A stretch of DNA of 64,000 nucleotides from Blastococcus sp. VKM Ac-2987 (GTDB taxonomy: Bacteria; Actinomycetota; Actinomycetes; Mycobacteriales; Geodermatophilaceae), in assembly GCF_026967805.1 (NCBI RefSeq), contig NZ_JAPVBG010000002.1, positions 1,252,238 through 1,316,237 on the forward strand. Reading direction: 5' to 3'. Position numbers and translations under genes: made by a program. Under the pieces are notes generated by a model. It ran no database searches, was not told the DNA's origin, and saw nothing but the letters and a program-made list of their open reading frames with translations. Below, in pieces: positions 27,619 to 36,799 of the stretch. Within the stretch, counting starts at the first letter, position 1; every line of letters begins with the position of its first letter.

Positions 27619-28689
27619 TCAGTTCGGGGACGTCGGTGCGGCCGATGACGCGGGCGAGCCCGGAGGCGACGGGTCCGAGGTGTCGGAGGGGTCCGATGAC
27701 GAGGGTGTCGGGTCGTCCGCCGTCCCGCTCCCGGACGACTCGGGAGCCGAGGACTCCGACGGCGGAGAGCCGCCGCCCTCGTCTGTCAGGTAGGTGAAGG
27801 GTGCAGGCGCCGTGACCTCCCCTGCCCGGTTGCGCAGCCGGACGTCGACCGGGCCGGGCTCGTCGGCAGGTGGCAGGCGGACCTCGATCGCCTCCTCCAC
27901 GGGACTGCTCTCGCCGGAGCCCTCGGAGGTCACCTCGGCAACCGTCGTCCCGAAGAGGATCTCGGTCGGCTCGTCGATCCCCCGGCCGACGAGGACGACG
28001 GTGGTGCCGCCGGTGACCGGCCCCTGCGCAGGCTGGACCTGCGTGATCTCGAAGGGGCACGCCGTCGCGCTGCCCGGTGCGGGGAAGACGACCTCCGGCT
28101 GCTGACCCGGGTGCTCCCGGTGCCAGGCCAGGGCCCGCTCGAGCAGCGCGCGGGCCGCCTCGTCCAGGCACCCGCCGTCGTCGGCGTCGTCGACGGCAGC
28201 GGCCTGCTCCTCGGCGACCTCCCACTGGCTCGCGTCCCCGTCGACCGCAGCGAGGCACACCGCGGTGAGCGCACGCCACAGCTCCCTGCCCTCCACGTCC
28301 GCCACGGAGCTCTGCAGACCGGCGCAGTCGCGTCGTTCCAGCGAGCCGTACCACTGGAAGGGCGGCGGATCGCCCGGGTCCGCGGGCCCCCAGGGCACCC
28401 AGCTGAACCCGTCGTCGTCATCGTTGCCGCCGTTGCCGTTCCCGTCTCCGCCGTTGCCGCCGTTGCCGTCTCCGCCGTTCCCGTTGCCGTCTCCGCCGTT
28501 CCCGTCGCCGCCGCCGTTCTCATCACCGTCCCCGCTCGGCGAGGACTCGGTCGGCTCCGTCACCGTGGCGGTCTCCTGCTCCTCGGCCTGGTCGTCCGAC
28601 CCGACGTCCCCTGCGCCGCCGCAGGCGGGAACGGTGAGGAGGAGGCCGGCAGCGAGTGCGGCGATCCGGGAGTGCGCGTGCCGTCTCAC
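27619..28689 (-). CDS. Lipoprotein with Gly-Asn-Asp repeats and IPT/TIG-like domain
   Basis: A 356-aa secreted protein. The signal peptide ends at a lipobox-like VPAC (Cys23, Pro at -2 is unusual). Next comes an acidic Thr/Ser segment and a low-complexity GNGGDGNGG stretch (residues about 55-92). A middle globular region has three Cys ([22 protein letters not shown]). An IPT/TIG-like beta domain follows: [33 protein letters not shown], then [21 protein letters not shown] Ser/Pro tail ends it. Function unknown; operon partner of the membrane protein. Start GTG 28689. Confidence 0.75.
   Translation of the reverse strand: MRRHAHSRIAALAAGLLLTVPACGGAGDVGSDDQAEEQETATVTEPTESSPSGDGDENGGGDGNGGDGNGNGGDGNGGNGGDGNGNGGNDDDDGFSWVPWGPADPGDPPPFQWYGSLERRDCAGLQSSVADVEGRELWRALTAVCLAAVDGDASQWEVAEEQAAAVDDADDGGCLDEAARALLERALAWHREHPGQQPEVVFPAPGSATACPFEITQVQPAQGPVTGGTTVVLVGRGIDEPTEILFGTTVAEVTSEGSGESSPVEEAIEVRLPPADEPGPVDVRLRNRAGEVTAPAPFTYLTDEGGGSPPSESSAPESSGSGTADDPTPSSSDPSDTSDPSPPGSPASSAAPTSPN
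28428..28518 (-). repeat. Low-complexity Gly-Asn-Gly-Asp coding repeat
   Basis: Imperfect repeats of CCGTTGCC/CCGTCTCCG-type units encode GNGGDGNGG on the minus strand. The tract probably varies in length. Confidence 0.7.
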
Positions 28690-28790
28690 GACTCATCACC
28701 TCAGCGGGGTGCAGGCATGTCCCGATCCGGCGACGCTACGAACGCGACATCACCGCGACGTCACCGTCGCATCGGCCGGCCCCGGCCCCG

Positions 28791-28844
28791 GCCTGGCGCC
28801 GACGCGTCCCGGCGCGGCGCCTTGACCGGCGCCTGGCGCCGACG
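28791..28844. repeat. 14-base direct repeat in lipoprotein-xerC interval
   Basis: GCCTGGCGCCGACG occurs at 28791-28804 and again at 28831-28844, 40 bases apart, just before xerC. Possibly an operator or only a local duplication. Confidence 0.4.
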
Positions 28845-28856
28845 GACCGTGCCCCC

Positions 28857-29795
28857 GTGGCGACTCCCAGCACCGCAGAGGTCCGCGCCGGGCTGCCCCC
28901 GGCGCTGGCCGAGGCGCTGGCCGGCTACGAGGAGCACCTGAGCGGGCAGCGCGACCTGTCGCAGAACACGGTCCGCAGCTACGTCGGGGACGTCGCCCGG
29001 CTGCTGGACCACCTCGCCCGGCGCAGCGGGACGCAGCCGCACGAGCTCGACCTCGCCACCCTCCGCAGCTGGCTCGCCCAGGGCCGCACCCGGGGGCACG
29101 GCCGGTCGACCACCGCCCGGCACGCCTCGGCCGCCCGGTCGTTCACCGCCTGGCTCCGCCGCTCCGGGCTCACCCCCGAGGACGTCGGCCAGCGACTGGT
29201 CAGCCCCAAGGCCCACAAGACCCTGCCCGACGTGCTGGCGCCCGAGCAGGCCCGCGCGCTGGTCGAGACAGCCGCGGGGGAGGAGGAGCCGGTCCGGCTG
29301 CGCGACGCCGTCGTCCTGGAGCTGCTCTACGCCAGCGGCATCCGGGTGAGCGAGCTCGTCGGGCTGGACGTCGACGACATCGACCGCGGCCGCCGGCTGC
29401 TGCGGGTGTTCGGCAAGGGCCGCAAGGAGCGCAGCGTGCCGTACGGGGTGCCGGCCGAGCGTGCGCTGGACAGCTGGCTCACCCGCGGCCGGCCGGCGCT
29501 GGCCACGCCCGACTCCGGGCCGGCGCTCCTGCTGGGCTTGCGCGGCCGCCGCCTGGACGCCCGGGAGGCCCGGCGCACGGTGCACGCCGCGACGGCCGGC
29601 GTCCCGGGGGCGCCGGACATCGGACCGCACGGGCTGCGGCACTCCGCCGCCACGCACGTGCTGGAGGGCGGCGCGGACCTGAGGTCCGTCCAGGAGCTGC
29701 TCGGCCACGCTAGCCTCGCCACGACGCAGATCTACACGCACGTGACGGTCGAACGGCTCCGTGCTGTCCATGCCCAGGCGCACCCGCGTGCCTGA
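28857..29795 (+). CDS. xerC: Tyrosine recombinase XerC
   Basis: Chromosome-dimer-resolving recombinase, 312 aa. The N-terminal SAM-like core-binding domain covers residues about 15-110 ([30 protein letters not shown]). The catalytic domain has the first Arg in [43 protein letters not shown] (His-X-X-Arg and His), and the tyrosine nucleophile in [16 protein letters not shown] 28857 gives the normal length; the frame stays open upstream. It holds the same place after dprA as in mycobacteria, so it is the housekeeping enzyme, not a mobile integrase. Confidence 0.93.
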   Translation: MATPSTAEVRAGLPPALAEALAGYEEHLSGQRDLSQNTVRSYVGDVARLLDHLARRSGTQPHELDLATLRSWLAQGRTRGHGRSTTARHASAARSFTAWLRRSGLTPEDVGQRLVSPKAHKTLPDVLAPEQARALVETAAGEEEPVRLRDAVVLELLYASGIRVSELVGLDVDDIDRGRRLLRVFGKGRKERSVPYGVPAERALDSWLTRGRPALATPDSGPALLLGLRGRRLDAREARRTVHAATAGVPGAPDIGPHGLRHSAATHVLEGGADLRSVQELLGHASLATTQIYTHVTVERLRAVHAQAHPRA

Positions 29796-29887
29796 GCGCG
29801 GCGGCCGGGTCGCGGAGCGGACGACGGCAGTCATGACCACGCGGGACCACGGACGGTGCCCGCGCAGCACGACCGAGGAGCGCCACC

Positions 29888-30688
29888 GTGTCTGAGGCAA
29901 CCATCCGCCGCATCGACGAGTCCGGAGAGGACGCCGATGCGCTGCTGCACGACCTCTGGGCGCGGTACGTCGACGGCCGGGACCCCGCCCTGCGTGACCG
30001 GTTGATCCTCCACTACGCGCCGCTGGTCAAGTACGTCGCCGGCCGGGTCGGCAGCGGCCTGCCCGCCCACGTCGAGCAGGCCGACCTCATCTCCTACGGC
30101 ACGTTCGGCCTCATCGACGCCATCACCCGCTTCGAGCCCACCCGTGAGGTGAAGTTCGAGAGCTACGCGATGTCGCGCATCCGCGGCGCCATCATCGACG
30201 AGCTCCGCAACACCGACTGGATCCCGCGGTCGGTCCGCGTCAAGGCCCGCCTGTTCGAGCGCACCGTCGCCGAGCTGGAGAGCAAGCTGCACCGGACGCC
30301 GTCGGACGAGGAGGTCGCCGACGCCATGGACATGGACGTCGAGGACATCCGGAAGTTCCTCGGCCAGCTGTCCCTGGTCAACGTCGTCGCCCTCGACGAA
30401 CTGCTCACCGACGACGACGGCGGCTCCCCGCGCCTGGGCGACACCCTGCGCGACCCCTCCGCACTCGACCCGCAGGCGATGGCCGAGCACGGGGAGGCCC
30501 GGCAGCTGCTGGCCCGCGCCGTCGAGCAGCTGCCCGAGCGGGAGAAGGTCGTCGTCTCCCTCTACTACTTCGAGGGGCTCACCCTCGCCGACATCGGCCG
30601 CGTCCTCGGGGTCACCGAGAGCCGGATCTGCCAGCTGCACACCAAGGCCGTCCTGCACCTGCGCACCAAGCTCGCCGACATCGCGTGA
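29888..30688 (+). CDS. whiG: RNA polymerase sigma factor WhiG/FliA type
   Basis: Alternative sigma-28-family factor, 266 aa. Region 2 is [52 protein letters not shown], region 3 runs about residues 110-150, and region 4 is [29 protein letters not shown]. No flagellar genes are visible here. In Streptomyces the orthologue drives sporulation genes including whiI, which fits the BldM/WhiI-like gene at 21452. Start GTG 29888 with GAGGAG upstream. Confidence 0.94.
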   Translation: MSEATIRRIDESGEDADALLHDLWARYVDGRDPALRDRLILHYAPLVKYVAGRVGSGLPAHVEQADLISYGTFGLIDAITRFEPTREVKFESYAMSRIRGAIIDELRNTDWIPRSVRVKARLFERTVAELESKLHRTPSDEEVADAMDMDVEDIRKFLGQLSLVNVVALDELLTDDDGGSPRLGDTLRDPSALDPQAMAEHGEARQLLARAVEQLPEREKVVVSLYYFEGLTLADIGRVLGVTESRICQLHTKAVLHLRTKLADIA

Positions 30689-30942
30689 CGGCCGGGCGCG
30701 GCTGCTACGGTCGGCCGGCCGCGCGTGACCGCCGTCACGGGTCGGCGGGGCGCCGGCGGTCCAGCGCGCGGCCGACGGGAGGCGGGCAGGGTGCACGTCA
30801 GCCTTCTCGACCACCGGATGACTGCTCGCGCATCCCGGTGGCAGCGGCGCCCCGCTGATCAGCAGCAGCACGGGGCGGCGGATCCCGCAGGCCTGACCGG
30901 CCAACCTCGAGCGCGGGGCGTCCGGTTCGAGGAGGCGTCCCG
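30689..30942 (+). other. Gap between whiG and catabolic island
   Basis: No supported gene in 254 bases. A small hairpin CGTGAC-CGCC-GTCACG (30724-30739) may end the whiG transcript. This is the left boundary candidate of the accessory island. No direct repeat or integrase was recognised. Confidence 0.4.
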
Positions 30943-32085
30943 GTGACCGCGTTCCTCACCGGGGTGGGGCTCACCCCCTTCGGCCGCCAGCCGGGGAGGG
31001 ACTCGCTGGACTGGCAGTGCACCGCCGCCGGGATGGCGCTCGACGATGCCGGCCTCGGCCCAGACCGGGTGGGGGCGGTGATCGCCGGATACTCGACGGT
31101 GGCCAACCACCTGATGCCGGCGAACCTGGCCGCCGAGCGGCTGGGGATACGGCCTGATGTCGCCTTCGGCATGAGCGTCGGCGGGGCGACCGGGCTGGCG
31201 ATGGTGGCGCAGGCCGTCGCGCTGGTGAGGTCGGCAGCAGCCGAGCACGTGCTGGTGGTCGCCGGGGAGAACCGCGCCAGCGGGCAGGCCAGAACCACCT
31301 CGACCACGGTCCTCGCCCAGGTGGGGCACGCCGCCTACGAGGTGCCGCTCGGCGGCAACGTGCCCGCGTACTACGCGCTCCTGGCGTCCCGGTATCTCTG
31401 GAGCCACGGGCTGGACGACGGCGCACTTGCCGCCTTGCCGGTGCAGATGCGCGAGCACGCCGTCGGGACCGCCGGTGCGCACTTCCGCGAACCGATCACG
31501 GTCGCCGACGTCCTCGCCTCGCGCCCGGTGGCCGAGCCGCTACGACTGCTGGACTGCTGCCCGGTCTCCGACGGTGGCGCCGCCTTCGTGATCTCGCGCG
31601 CCCCGGTGTCGGAGCGGTCGTTGCAGATCGCGGGCGTCGGCCAGGCCCACCGGCACCAGCACCTGAGCGAACTCGACCCGGACGACACCGGAGCCTCCCG
31701 GGCCGCCGGCATCGCGCTCGGCGAGGCCGGCATGGACCTCGGCGGGGTGCACGTCTGGGGCATCTACGACAGCTTCTCGATCACCGTGGCGATGATCGTC
31801 GAGGAGCTCGGGCTCGCGCCGCCGGGATGCGCCGGGGCCTACGCGCAGGCGGGGGCCTTCCAGGCCGACGGCCGGTACCCCTTGAACACGCACGGAGGCC
31901 TGCTCTCCTACGGGCACTCCGGTGTGGCCGGCGGGATGGCCCACCTCGCCGAGGTGGCCGGGCAGCTGCGCGGGGAGCGTGGCGTCGCCCAGGTGCGGAA
32001 CTGCGAGGCCGGCTACGTGCACGCCGACGGCGGCGTGCTCTCGGCTCACGTCGGCGTCGTCCTCCGAAAGGCGAGCCGGTCGTGA
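30943..32085 (+). CDS. Thiolase-fold protein lacking nucleophilic Cys (Ltp2-like), copy 1
   Basis: A 380-aa member of the SCP-x/lipid-transfer thiolase superfamily. Typical features are present: REHAVG, PVSDGGAAFVI, NTHGGLLSYGHSGVAGG (active-site His) and EAGYVHADGGVLSAH. But where thiolases carry CATG/CASG, this reads SVGGATG (residues 78-84), with no Cys. Tyr275 sits in IYDSFSITV. Cys-less members such as Ltp2 are retro-aldolases that work with a DUF35 partner, and such a partner overlaps downstream by GTGA. Substrate unknown. Start GTG 30943 with GAGGAGG. Confidence 0.88.
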   Translation: MTAFLTGVGLTPFGRQPGRDSLDWQCTAAGMALDDAGLGPDRVGAVIAGYSTVANHLMPANLAAERLGIRPDVAFGMSVGGATGLAMVAQAVALVRSAAAEHVLVVAGENRASGQARTTSTTVLAQVGHAAYEVPLGGNVPAYYALLASRYLWSHGLDDGALAALPVQMREHAVGTAGAHFREPITVADVLASRPVAEPLRLLDCCPVSDGGAAFVISRAPVSERSLQIAGVGQAHRHQHLSELDPDDTGASRAAGIALGEAGMDLGGVHVWGIYDSFSITVAMIVEELGLAPPGCAGAYAQAGAFQADGRYPLNTHGGLLSYGHSGVAGGMAHLAEVAGQLRGERGVAQVRNCEAGYVHADGGVLSAHVGVVLRKASRS

Positions 32086-32444
32086 GCCGGACCCAGGGTG
32101 ACTGGACGCAGGGGTGCGCCCGGCTGCTGATCGCGGTCTGCGCCGACTGCGGGAACAACTGGTACCTGCCGAAGGATCGCTGCCCGCGGTGCGGATCGGC
32201 GAGGCAGTCCTCCGTCCAGCCGTCCGGCGAGGGCCGGTGCGTGGCGGTGACGCTGCTGCACGTGACGGGGGAGCCGGGCGGGGCGCCTCTCTCGCTGGCC
32301 CTGGTCCGGCTCGACGAGGGCCCGGTGGTGATGGGCCGGGTGGACGGCGATCTGGCGCCGGGCGATCCCGCCCGCGTGCACCTCCTGCCGTCCGGCACCG
32401 GGACGACCCTGCTCCCCAGCTTCTCGAGGAAGGCAGTGACGTGA
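32082..32444 (+). CDS. DUF35 OB-fold/zinc-ribbon partner protein, copy 1
   Basis: A 120-aa acyl-CoA-binding accessory protein. The rubredoxin-like zinc ribbon is CADCGNNWYLPKDRCPRCGS (two CxxC pairs, residues about 20-39), followed by an OB-fold (GRCVAVTLLHVTG, PLSLALVRLDEGPVVMGRVDG). In known systems (ChsH2-Ltp2, BbsA-BbsB) such proteins bind tightly to the adjacent thiolase-fold enzyme and complete its CoA site. It overlaps both neighbours by four bases. Confidence 0.88.
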   Translation: MSRTQGDWTQGCARLLIAVCADCGNNWYLPKDRCPRCGSARQSSVQPSGEGRCVAVTLLHVTGEPGGAPLSLALVRLDEGPVVMGRVDGDLAPGDPARVHLLPSGTGTTLLPSFSRKAVT

Positions 32445-34522
32445 CAGCCGGCCTGCACTTCTTCCACCATCCGGCATCGGTCGCCGTCGTCGGTGCCTCG
32501 GACGACCCCGAGAAGATCGGCGGGCGCCCGCTCCGCTACATGCGGGAGTTCGGTTACCGGGGGCAGGTGATGCCGGTCAACCCTCGACGTCGGGAAGTGC
32601 AGGGAACGGCGACGGTGCCGTCCCTGGCCGACGTGCCGGAGACCCCCGACGTGGTTCTCGTGGCGGTACCCGGAGCTGCGGCCGTCGAGGCGGTCGTGAC
32701 GGCGGCCGACCTCGGGGCCAAGGGCTGTGTGGTGATGTCCTCCGGATTCGGTGAGACGGGGGCCGCGGAGGGCCTGCGCATGCAGGCGGAGATGCTCGCA
32801 GCCGCGCAGCGGACCGGCATGCGGGTGATCGGCCCCAACTCCCAGGGGTTGGCCAGTTTCTCGTCCGGCGCGGTCCTGGGGTTCTCCACGTTGTTCACCG
32901 AGGATCCGCCGGCCGATGGGCCGGTGGGGATCGTCAGCCAGAGCGGGGCGATGGCCTCGGTGCCCTACGGGGCCCTGCGACGTCGGGGCATCGGCGTGCG
33001 GTACGCCCACGGCACGGGCAACGACATGGACGTGAGCGCAGCAGAGCTCGCTGCCACGGTGGTCGAGGACCCCGACCTCAAGCTGCTCCTGCTCTACCTC
33101 GAGAAGATCGACCACCCCGAGTGGCTGGTGGAGCTGGGGGAGCGGTCCCGGCGCAACGGGGTTCCCGTCGTGGCGCTGGTGGGTGGCCGCAGCCAGCACG
33201 GCAGCCGGGCAGCCGCGTCGCACACCGGGGCGCTCGCCACCGAGCGGCGAGTGCTCGAAGCGCTGCTGGAGCGAGCCGGCATCTGGTCGGTGCGGACGGC
33301 GCACGAGCTGGTCGCCTCCACCGAGCTCTACCTGCAGGACTGGCAGCCGCGCGGATGCCGCCTCGCGGTGGTCAGCAACTCGGGTGCGATGTGCGTCCTG
33401 GCCGCCGACGCCGCCGAGGACGCCGGTGTTCCGTTGGCCGAGCTGGCGCCCGCCACCCGCACCGCGCTGGCCGACGCATTGCCCGCCTTCGCCGCTACGG
33501 CCAACCCCATCGACGTCACCGCGGCGCTGCTGACCGACAGCAGCATCTTCGGCCGGGTCCTGCCCGTACTGGGCGCCGACCCCGCCGTGGACGCGTGCCT
33601 GCTGGGTATCCCGGTGGCCGGTCGCGGCTACGACGTCGAGCGCTTCGCCCGGGACGCCGCCGCGTTCGCCGCCTCGGGAACGCCTCTCGTGCTGGCGATC
33701 CCGCAGGCCTCGGTCGCCGCCCCGTTCATCGAGGCGGGGCTGGTCGTGTTCGAGGAGGAGTCGTCGGCGATCGGCGCACTGGCGCAGTTCCTGGCACACC
33801 GCCGGCGGATGGAGCGTGCCGGGACACTGCGCCGCCCGGCCGTCAGAGGTGGGACGGATGCCGGCGGGGGGCAGCTCAACGAGTCCGAGAGCCTGGTCGC
33901 GCTCGCCGAGATGGGAGTTCCCGTGGTGGCGCACGAGTTCCTGCCGGATGCGGGGCAGGTGGCGGCCGCCTTCGGCCGACTGGGCGCGGACCGGGTCGTG
34001 GTGAAGGGCTGCAGCCACGAGGTGAGCCACAAGTCCGAGCTCGGACTGGTGCGGTTGGGGTGCGCCTCCCCGGAGGAAGCGACGTCGTCCGCCCGCGCGA
34101 TCGCCGATGCGGCAGCGCGCAACGGGGTTCCCCTCGACGGCTTCGTCGTGGCGCCGATGGTCCACGGGGTGCGGGAAGTGCTGATCGGCGCGCACGTCGA
34201 CCCGGTCTTCGGCCCGGTGATGGTCGTCGGCGCCGGCGGCGCGTACGTCGAGGTGGTGCCCGACACCCAGGTCCTCCTGGCGCCCTGCACGGTCGAGGAA
34301 GTGCGGGAGGCGATCGGTCGGTTGCGCATGGCGCCGCTCCTCGACGGAGTGCGTGGTGAACCAGCGGCCGACGTGGAGGCGTGGGTGGCCGCGGTCGTCG
34401 CGGCCTCCGAGGCGATGGCCGATCCCGGTGGCCGGGTCCGTGGGTTCGATGCCAATCCGGTGATGCTGCGCCCGGCCGGGCAGGGCGTCTGCGCGGTGGA
34501 CGCGGTCGTCCTGACGCGCTGA
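32441..34522 (+). CDS. ADP-forming acyl-CoA synthetase (acetate-CoA ligase family), fused subunits
   Basis: A 693-aa enzyme that makes an acyl-CoA from a carboxylic acid, CoA and ATP (giving ADP), or the reverse. Residues 1-130 are the CoA-binding Rossmann domain (VAVVGASDDPEKIGGRPLRYM). The succinyl-CoA-ligase-like domains follow, with the phosphohistidine His261 in ASHTGAL. The C-terminal ATP-grasp region (from about residue 485) has VVVKGCSHEVSHKSELGLVRLG and FGPVMVVGAGGAYVEVVPD. Coupled to the DUF35 gene (GTGA). Substrate unknown; probably the activation step of this arm. Confidence 0.9.
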   Translation: MTAGLHFFHHPASVAVVGASDDPEKIGGRPLRYMREFGYRGQVMPVNPRRREVQGTATVPSLADVPETPDVVLVAVPGAAAVEAVVTAADLGAKGCVVMSSGFGETGAAEGLRMQAEMLAAAQRTGMRVIGPNSQGLASFSSGAVLGFSTLFTEDPPADGPVGIVSQSGAMASVPYGALRRRGIGVRYAHGTGNDMDVSAAELAATVVEDPDLKLLLLYLEKIDHPEWLVELGERSRRNGVPVVALVGGRSQHGSRAAASHTGALATERRVLEALLERAGIWSVRTAHELVASTELYLQDWQPRGCRLAVVSNSGAMCVLAADAAEDAGVPLAELAPATRTALADALPAFAATANPIDVTAALLTDSSIFGRVLPVLGADPAVDACLLGIPVAGRGYDVERFARDAAAFAASGTPLVLAIPQASVAAPFIEAGLVVFEEESSAIGALAQFLAHRRRMERAGTLRRPAVRGGTDAGGGQLNESESLVALAEMGVPVVAHEFLPDAGQVAAAFGRLGADRVVVKGCSHEVSHKSELGLVRLGCASPEEATSSARAIADAAARNGVPLDGFVVAPMVHGVREVLIGAHVDPVFGPVMVVGAGGAYVEVVPDTQVLLAPCTVEEVREAIGRLRMAPLLDGVRGEPAADVEAWVAAVVAASEAMADPGGRVRGFDANPVMLRPAGQGVCAVDAVVLTR

Positions 34523-34542
34523 GAGGCGCCGGTCGGGGGTGA

Positions 34543-35475
34543 CTACGTCTGCCACGAGGCCCCGGGAGGCAGTCGCCCCTCGCTCGCGGCGGCCGTGCGC
34601 ACCGTGTCGAGGAAGCCGTGGACCGCCGGGCTGAGCGGGCGGCGGCGATGTCGGACCATGCAGATGCGTCGTCGGACGACGGGTTCGAGCAGGATGTGCC
34701 GCAAGCCGGCGAACTCGATCATCGGGAGCACGAAGCCCGGGACGACCGTCACACCGAGTCCAGCAGCCGTCAGCCCGGCCACCGCGCCGACCGTGCGCGC
34801 CTCGAGGACGGGCCCGACGCTCACCCCGGCATCGAGGAGCGCGCGGTCGACGACCTGCCGCACGCTGGTGGTGGCCCGGTTGAAGGCGATGAACGCCTCA
34901 CCGGCGAGGTCCGACCACGTCACCCGCTCCGAGTCCGCGAAGCGATGACTCATGGGCGCGGCGCAGAAGAAGCTGTCCGTCGCCACGGGCTGGACGACGA
35001 GGTCGGGATGGGGCGACGGCGAACCGGTGACGGCGATGTCCACCGATCCTGCGAACACCTGGTGCAGGACCTCGGCGCTCAGCATGTCGAGCACGCGGAC
35101 GTCCACGTCGGGGCGCGTGCTCCGGTAGGACGAGAGCAGGCCCGGCAGCAGGGTCGCAGCCAGCGCCGGCAGCGCGGCGATCGTGAGCGTGCCGCGGGTG
35201 CCGTCCAGGAAGCCGGACACATGACGCAGCCCGGAGTCGAACTCCTCCAGCATGTGCCGGGCGACACCGACGACCTCGCGACCCTCCACCGTCAGCTCGA
35301 CACTGCGCGTGGTGCGCAGGAAGAGCCTGGTCCCCAGCCGGCGCTCGGCGTCCGCGACCGTGCGGCTCAACGAGGACTGAGCCACGTGCTGCCGCGCCGC
35401 GGCCACGGTGAAGCTGCCCGCGTCGGCAACCGCGACCACCGCACGCAGGTGCGTCAGGCCGAGATTCATGCTCAC
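34543..35475 (-). CDS. LysR-family regulator of catabolic island
   Basis: A 310-aa activator/repressor. The N-terminal winged HTH is LTHLRAVVAVADAGSFTVAAARQHVAQSSLSRTVADAERRLGTRLFLRTTRSVELT. The C-terminal periplasmic-binding-like effector domain runs from about residue 95 (GTLTIAALPALAATLLPGLLSSYR). It lies between the two arms, on the opposite strand. A 21-base palindrome begins 5 bases from its start, suggesting autoregulation and control of the rightward arm. The start is GTG 35475, with ATG 35469 as alternative. Confidence 0.92.
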   Translation of the reverse strand: MSMNLGLTHLRAVVAVADAGSFTVAAARQHVAQSSLSRTVADAERRLGTRLFLRTTRSVELTVEGREVVGVARHMLEEFDSGLRHVSGFLDGTRGTLTIAALPALAATLLPGLLSSYRSTRPDVDVRVLDMLSAEVLHQVFAGSVDIAVTGSPSPHPDLVVQPVATDSFFCAAPMSHRFADSERVTWSDLAGEAFIAFNRATTSVRQVVDRALLDAGVSVGPVLEARTVGAVAGLTAAGLGVTVVPGFVLPMIEFAGLRHILLEPVVRRRICMVRHRRRPLSPAVHGFLDTVRTAAASEGRLPPGASWQT

Positions 35476-35480
35476 AGCGC

Positions 35481-35501
35481 ATCAAGGTATGCGAAGTTGA
35501 T
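35481..35501. promoter_or_regulatory. Candidate LysR-type operator
   Basis: ATCAA-N11-TTGAT, an interrupted palindrome of the size and spacing bound by LysR-type regulators, located in the divergent region next to the LysR gene start. Confidence 0.5.
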
Positions 35502-35516
35502 GTTAGACAGGTCACA

Positions 35517-35550
35517 TCCTTCCGGTCAGTGTGAGACACACACGGAAGGA
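35517..35550 (+). promoter_or_regulatory. Hairpin in leader of rightward catabolic operon
   Basis: TCCTTCCG (35517-35524) pairs with CGGAAGGA (35543-35550); inside, GTGTG-AGA-CACAC forms a second stem. It is followed by AGGAGG and GTG 35559, which opens an 81-codon frame ending in the ATGA of the solute-binding gene. Its Arg/Pro/Ser-rich product looks unselected, so a leader peptide is possible but unproven. Nothing else is seen in 35551-35800. Confidence 0.35.
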
Positions 35551-35800
35551 GGTGCCCGGTGGCTTCACCCCCTCGGCACCGCGCAGCAGTCGTCGTTCCG
35601 CTCCCGCTGACCCGTGCGCCGGGCCGGCTCGGAGAGCCGGCGTCACCCCGTGGCTCGCACAGCGGACGGTCCGGGCCGCCACGGCCGCAGGTGCAGTCGC
35701 CCCGTGGCCGACGACCGTGCTCCGCCCGCTGCACACCTCCTTCCCGGCATCACCCGAAGTGCCCACGGACCCGCACAGCCGAATCTGTCAGGAGATCCGC

Positions 35801-36799
35801 ATGAGAAACCGACGCCTGCTCCCGGCGGTCGCAGTCCTGTCGACGCTCCTACCGCTGAGCGCGTGCGGTGGTGGTGAAGCCGACAGCGGTGCCGAAGGCA
35901 ACGCCGAGACGTATCCGTCCGAGCCGATCACGCTGGTCATCCCGTATGCCGCCGGTGGTCCCACGGATCTCGTGGCCCGCTCGCTGGCACCCTTCTTCGA
36001 GCAGGAACTCGGGGAATCGGTCATCCCCGAGAACCGGCCGGGTGGCAGCGGTGCCCTGGGGATGAGCACCATGATCCAGGCTGGGCCGGACGGTCACACC
36101 CTGCAGATCCTCGCCTCCAGCGCCGCTGCGGTGACACCGCTGGTGGAGGACGTCGACTACGACGAGTCCGACTACGTGACGATCGGTGCGATCTCCCAGT
36201 ACCCCTACGTGCTGGCGGTGCGGGAGGACTCCGAGTACTCCTCCGCGGAGGAGTTCTTCGCGGCGGCGGAAGAGAGCCCGGGGACGCTGTCCGTGGCGGT
36301 CCCAGGGGCGTCGTCGCAGGGCGCCGTCGAGCTGCAGCGTCTGGCGGAGAACTACGACGTGGTCACCACACCCGTACCCTTCGAAGGCAACGCGGGCAGC
36401 ATCGGGGCACTGCTCGGTGGCAACGTCGATGCGACTTTCGTGGTCGCATCCGACGACATCCTCGGCCAGATCGAGGCGGGAGAGTTCCGTCCCATCGCCG
36501 TCGGGTCCGCTGAACGCGCCAGCTACCTGCCGGAGACCCCCACGCTGCAGGAACTCGGGTACGAGGACCTGACCATGGGCACGTCGTACTACGGGCTGGC
36601 AGCCCCCGCCGGCACGCCGGACGAGATCGTCGCCCAACTGGAGGACACGCTCCGAGCGGCGTTGGAAGACCCGGAGGTCGTCGACCGGGTCGGTGAGAAG
36701 TACGTCCCGGAGGAGTTCATCACCGGCGAGGAGCTGGGTGAGCTCTTCGCGGAGCAGCGTGCGGCGTACGAGCCGGTGCTGTCGGGAGCGACGGATTGA
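35801..36799 (+). CDS. TctC/Bug-type solute-binding lipoprotein
   Basis: A 332-aa extracytoplasmic binding protein of the tripartite tricarboxylate transporter family. The signal peptide has lipobox LPLSAC (Cys23). The Bug fold is shown by YPSEPITLVIPYAAGGPTDLVARSLAPFFEQELGESVIPENRPGGSGALG and by the ligand-site region GNAGSIGALLGGNVDATF. Such proteins bind carboxylates. The membrane partners TctA and TctB are absent from this window, so it is an orphan or uses a distant transporter. ATG 35801 with AGGAG. The stop overlaps the next TTG start. Confidence 0.92.
   Translation: MRNRRLLPAVAVLSTLLPLSACGGGEADSGAEGNAETYPSEPITLVIPYAAGGPTDLVARSLAPFFEQELGESVIPENRPGGSGALGMSTMIQAGPDGHTLQILASSAAAVTPLVEDVDYDESDYVTIGAISQYPYVLAVREDSEYSSAEEFFAAAEESPGTLSVAVPGASSQGAVELQRLAENYDVVTTPVPFEGNAGSIGALLGGNVDATFVVASDDILGQIEAGEFRPIAVGSAERASYLPETPTLQELGYEDLTMGTSYYGLAAPAGTPDEIVAQLEDTLRAALEDPEVVDRVGEKYVPEEFITGEELGELFAEQRAAYEPVLSGATD

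Noticed and set aside
28428..28518. CRISPR-like short repeats
   Set aside because: The units are imperfect 6-9-mers within a coding frame (GNGGDGNGG), with no spacers of constant length.
28857..29795. Phage or island integrase
   Set aside because: Full XerC motifs and the conserved position after dprA show it is the chromosomal recombinase; no att-like repeats or phage genes nearby.
30725..30946. 73-codon frame just before thiolase 1
   Set aside because: Starts without a convincing ribosome site and has unselected composition; treated as non-coding.
35559..35804. 81-codon leader gene as a confident CDS
   Set aside because: Good ribosome site and ATGA coupling, but the Arg/Pro/Ser-rich product resembles non-coding sequence; kept only as a possibility.
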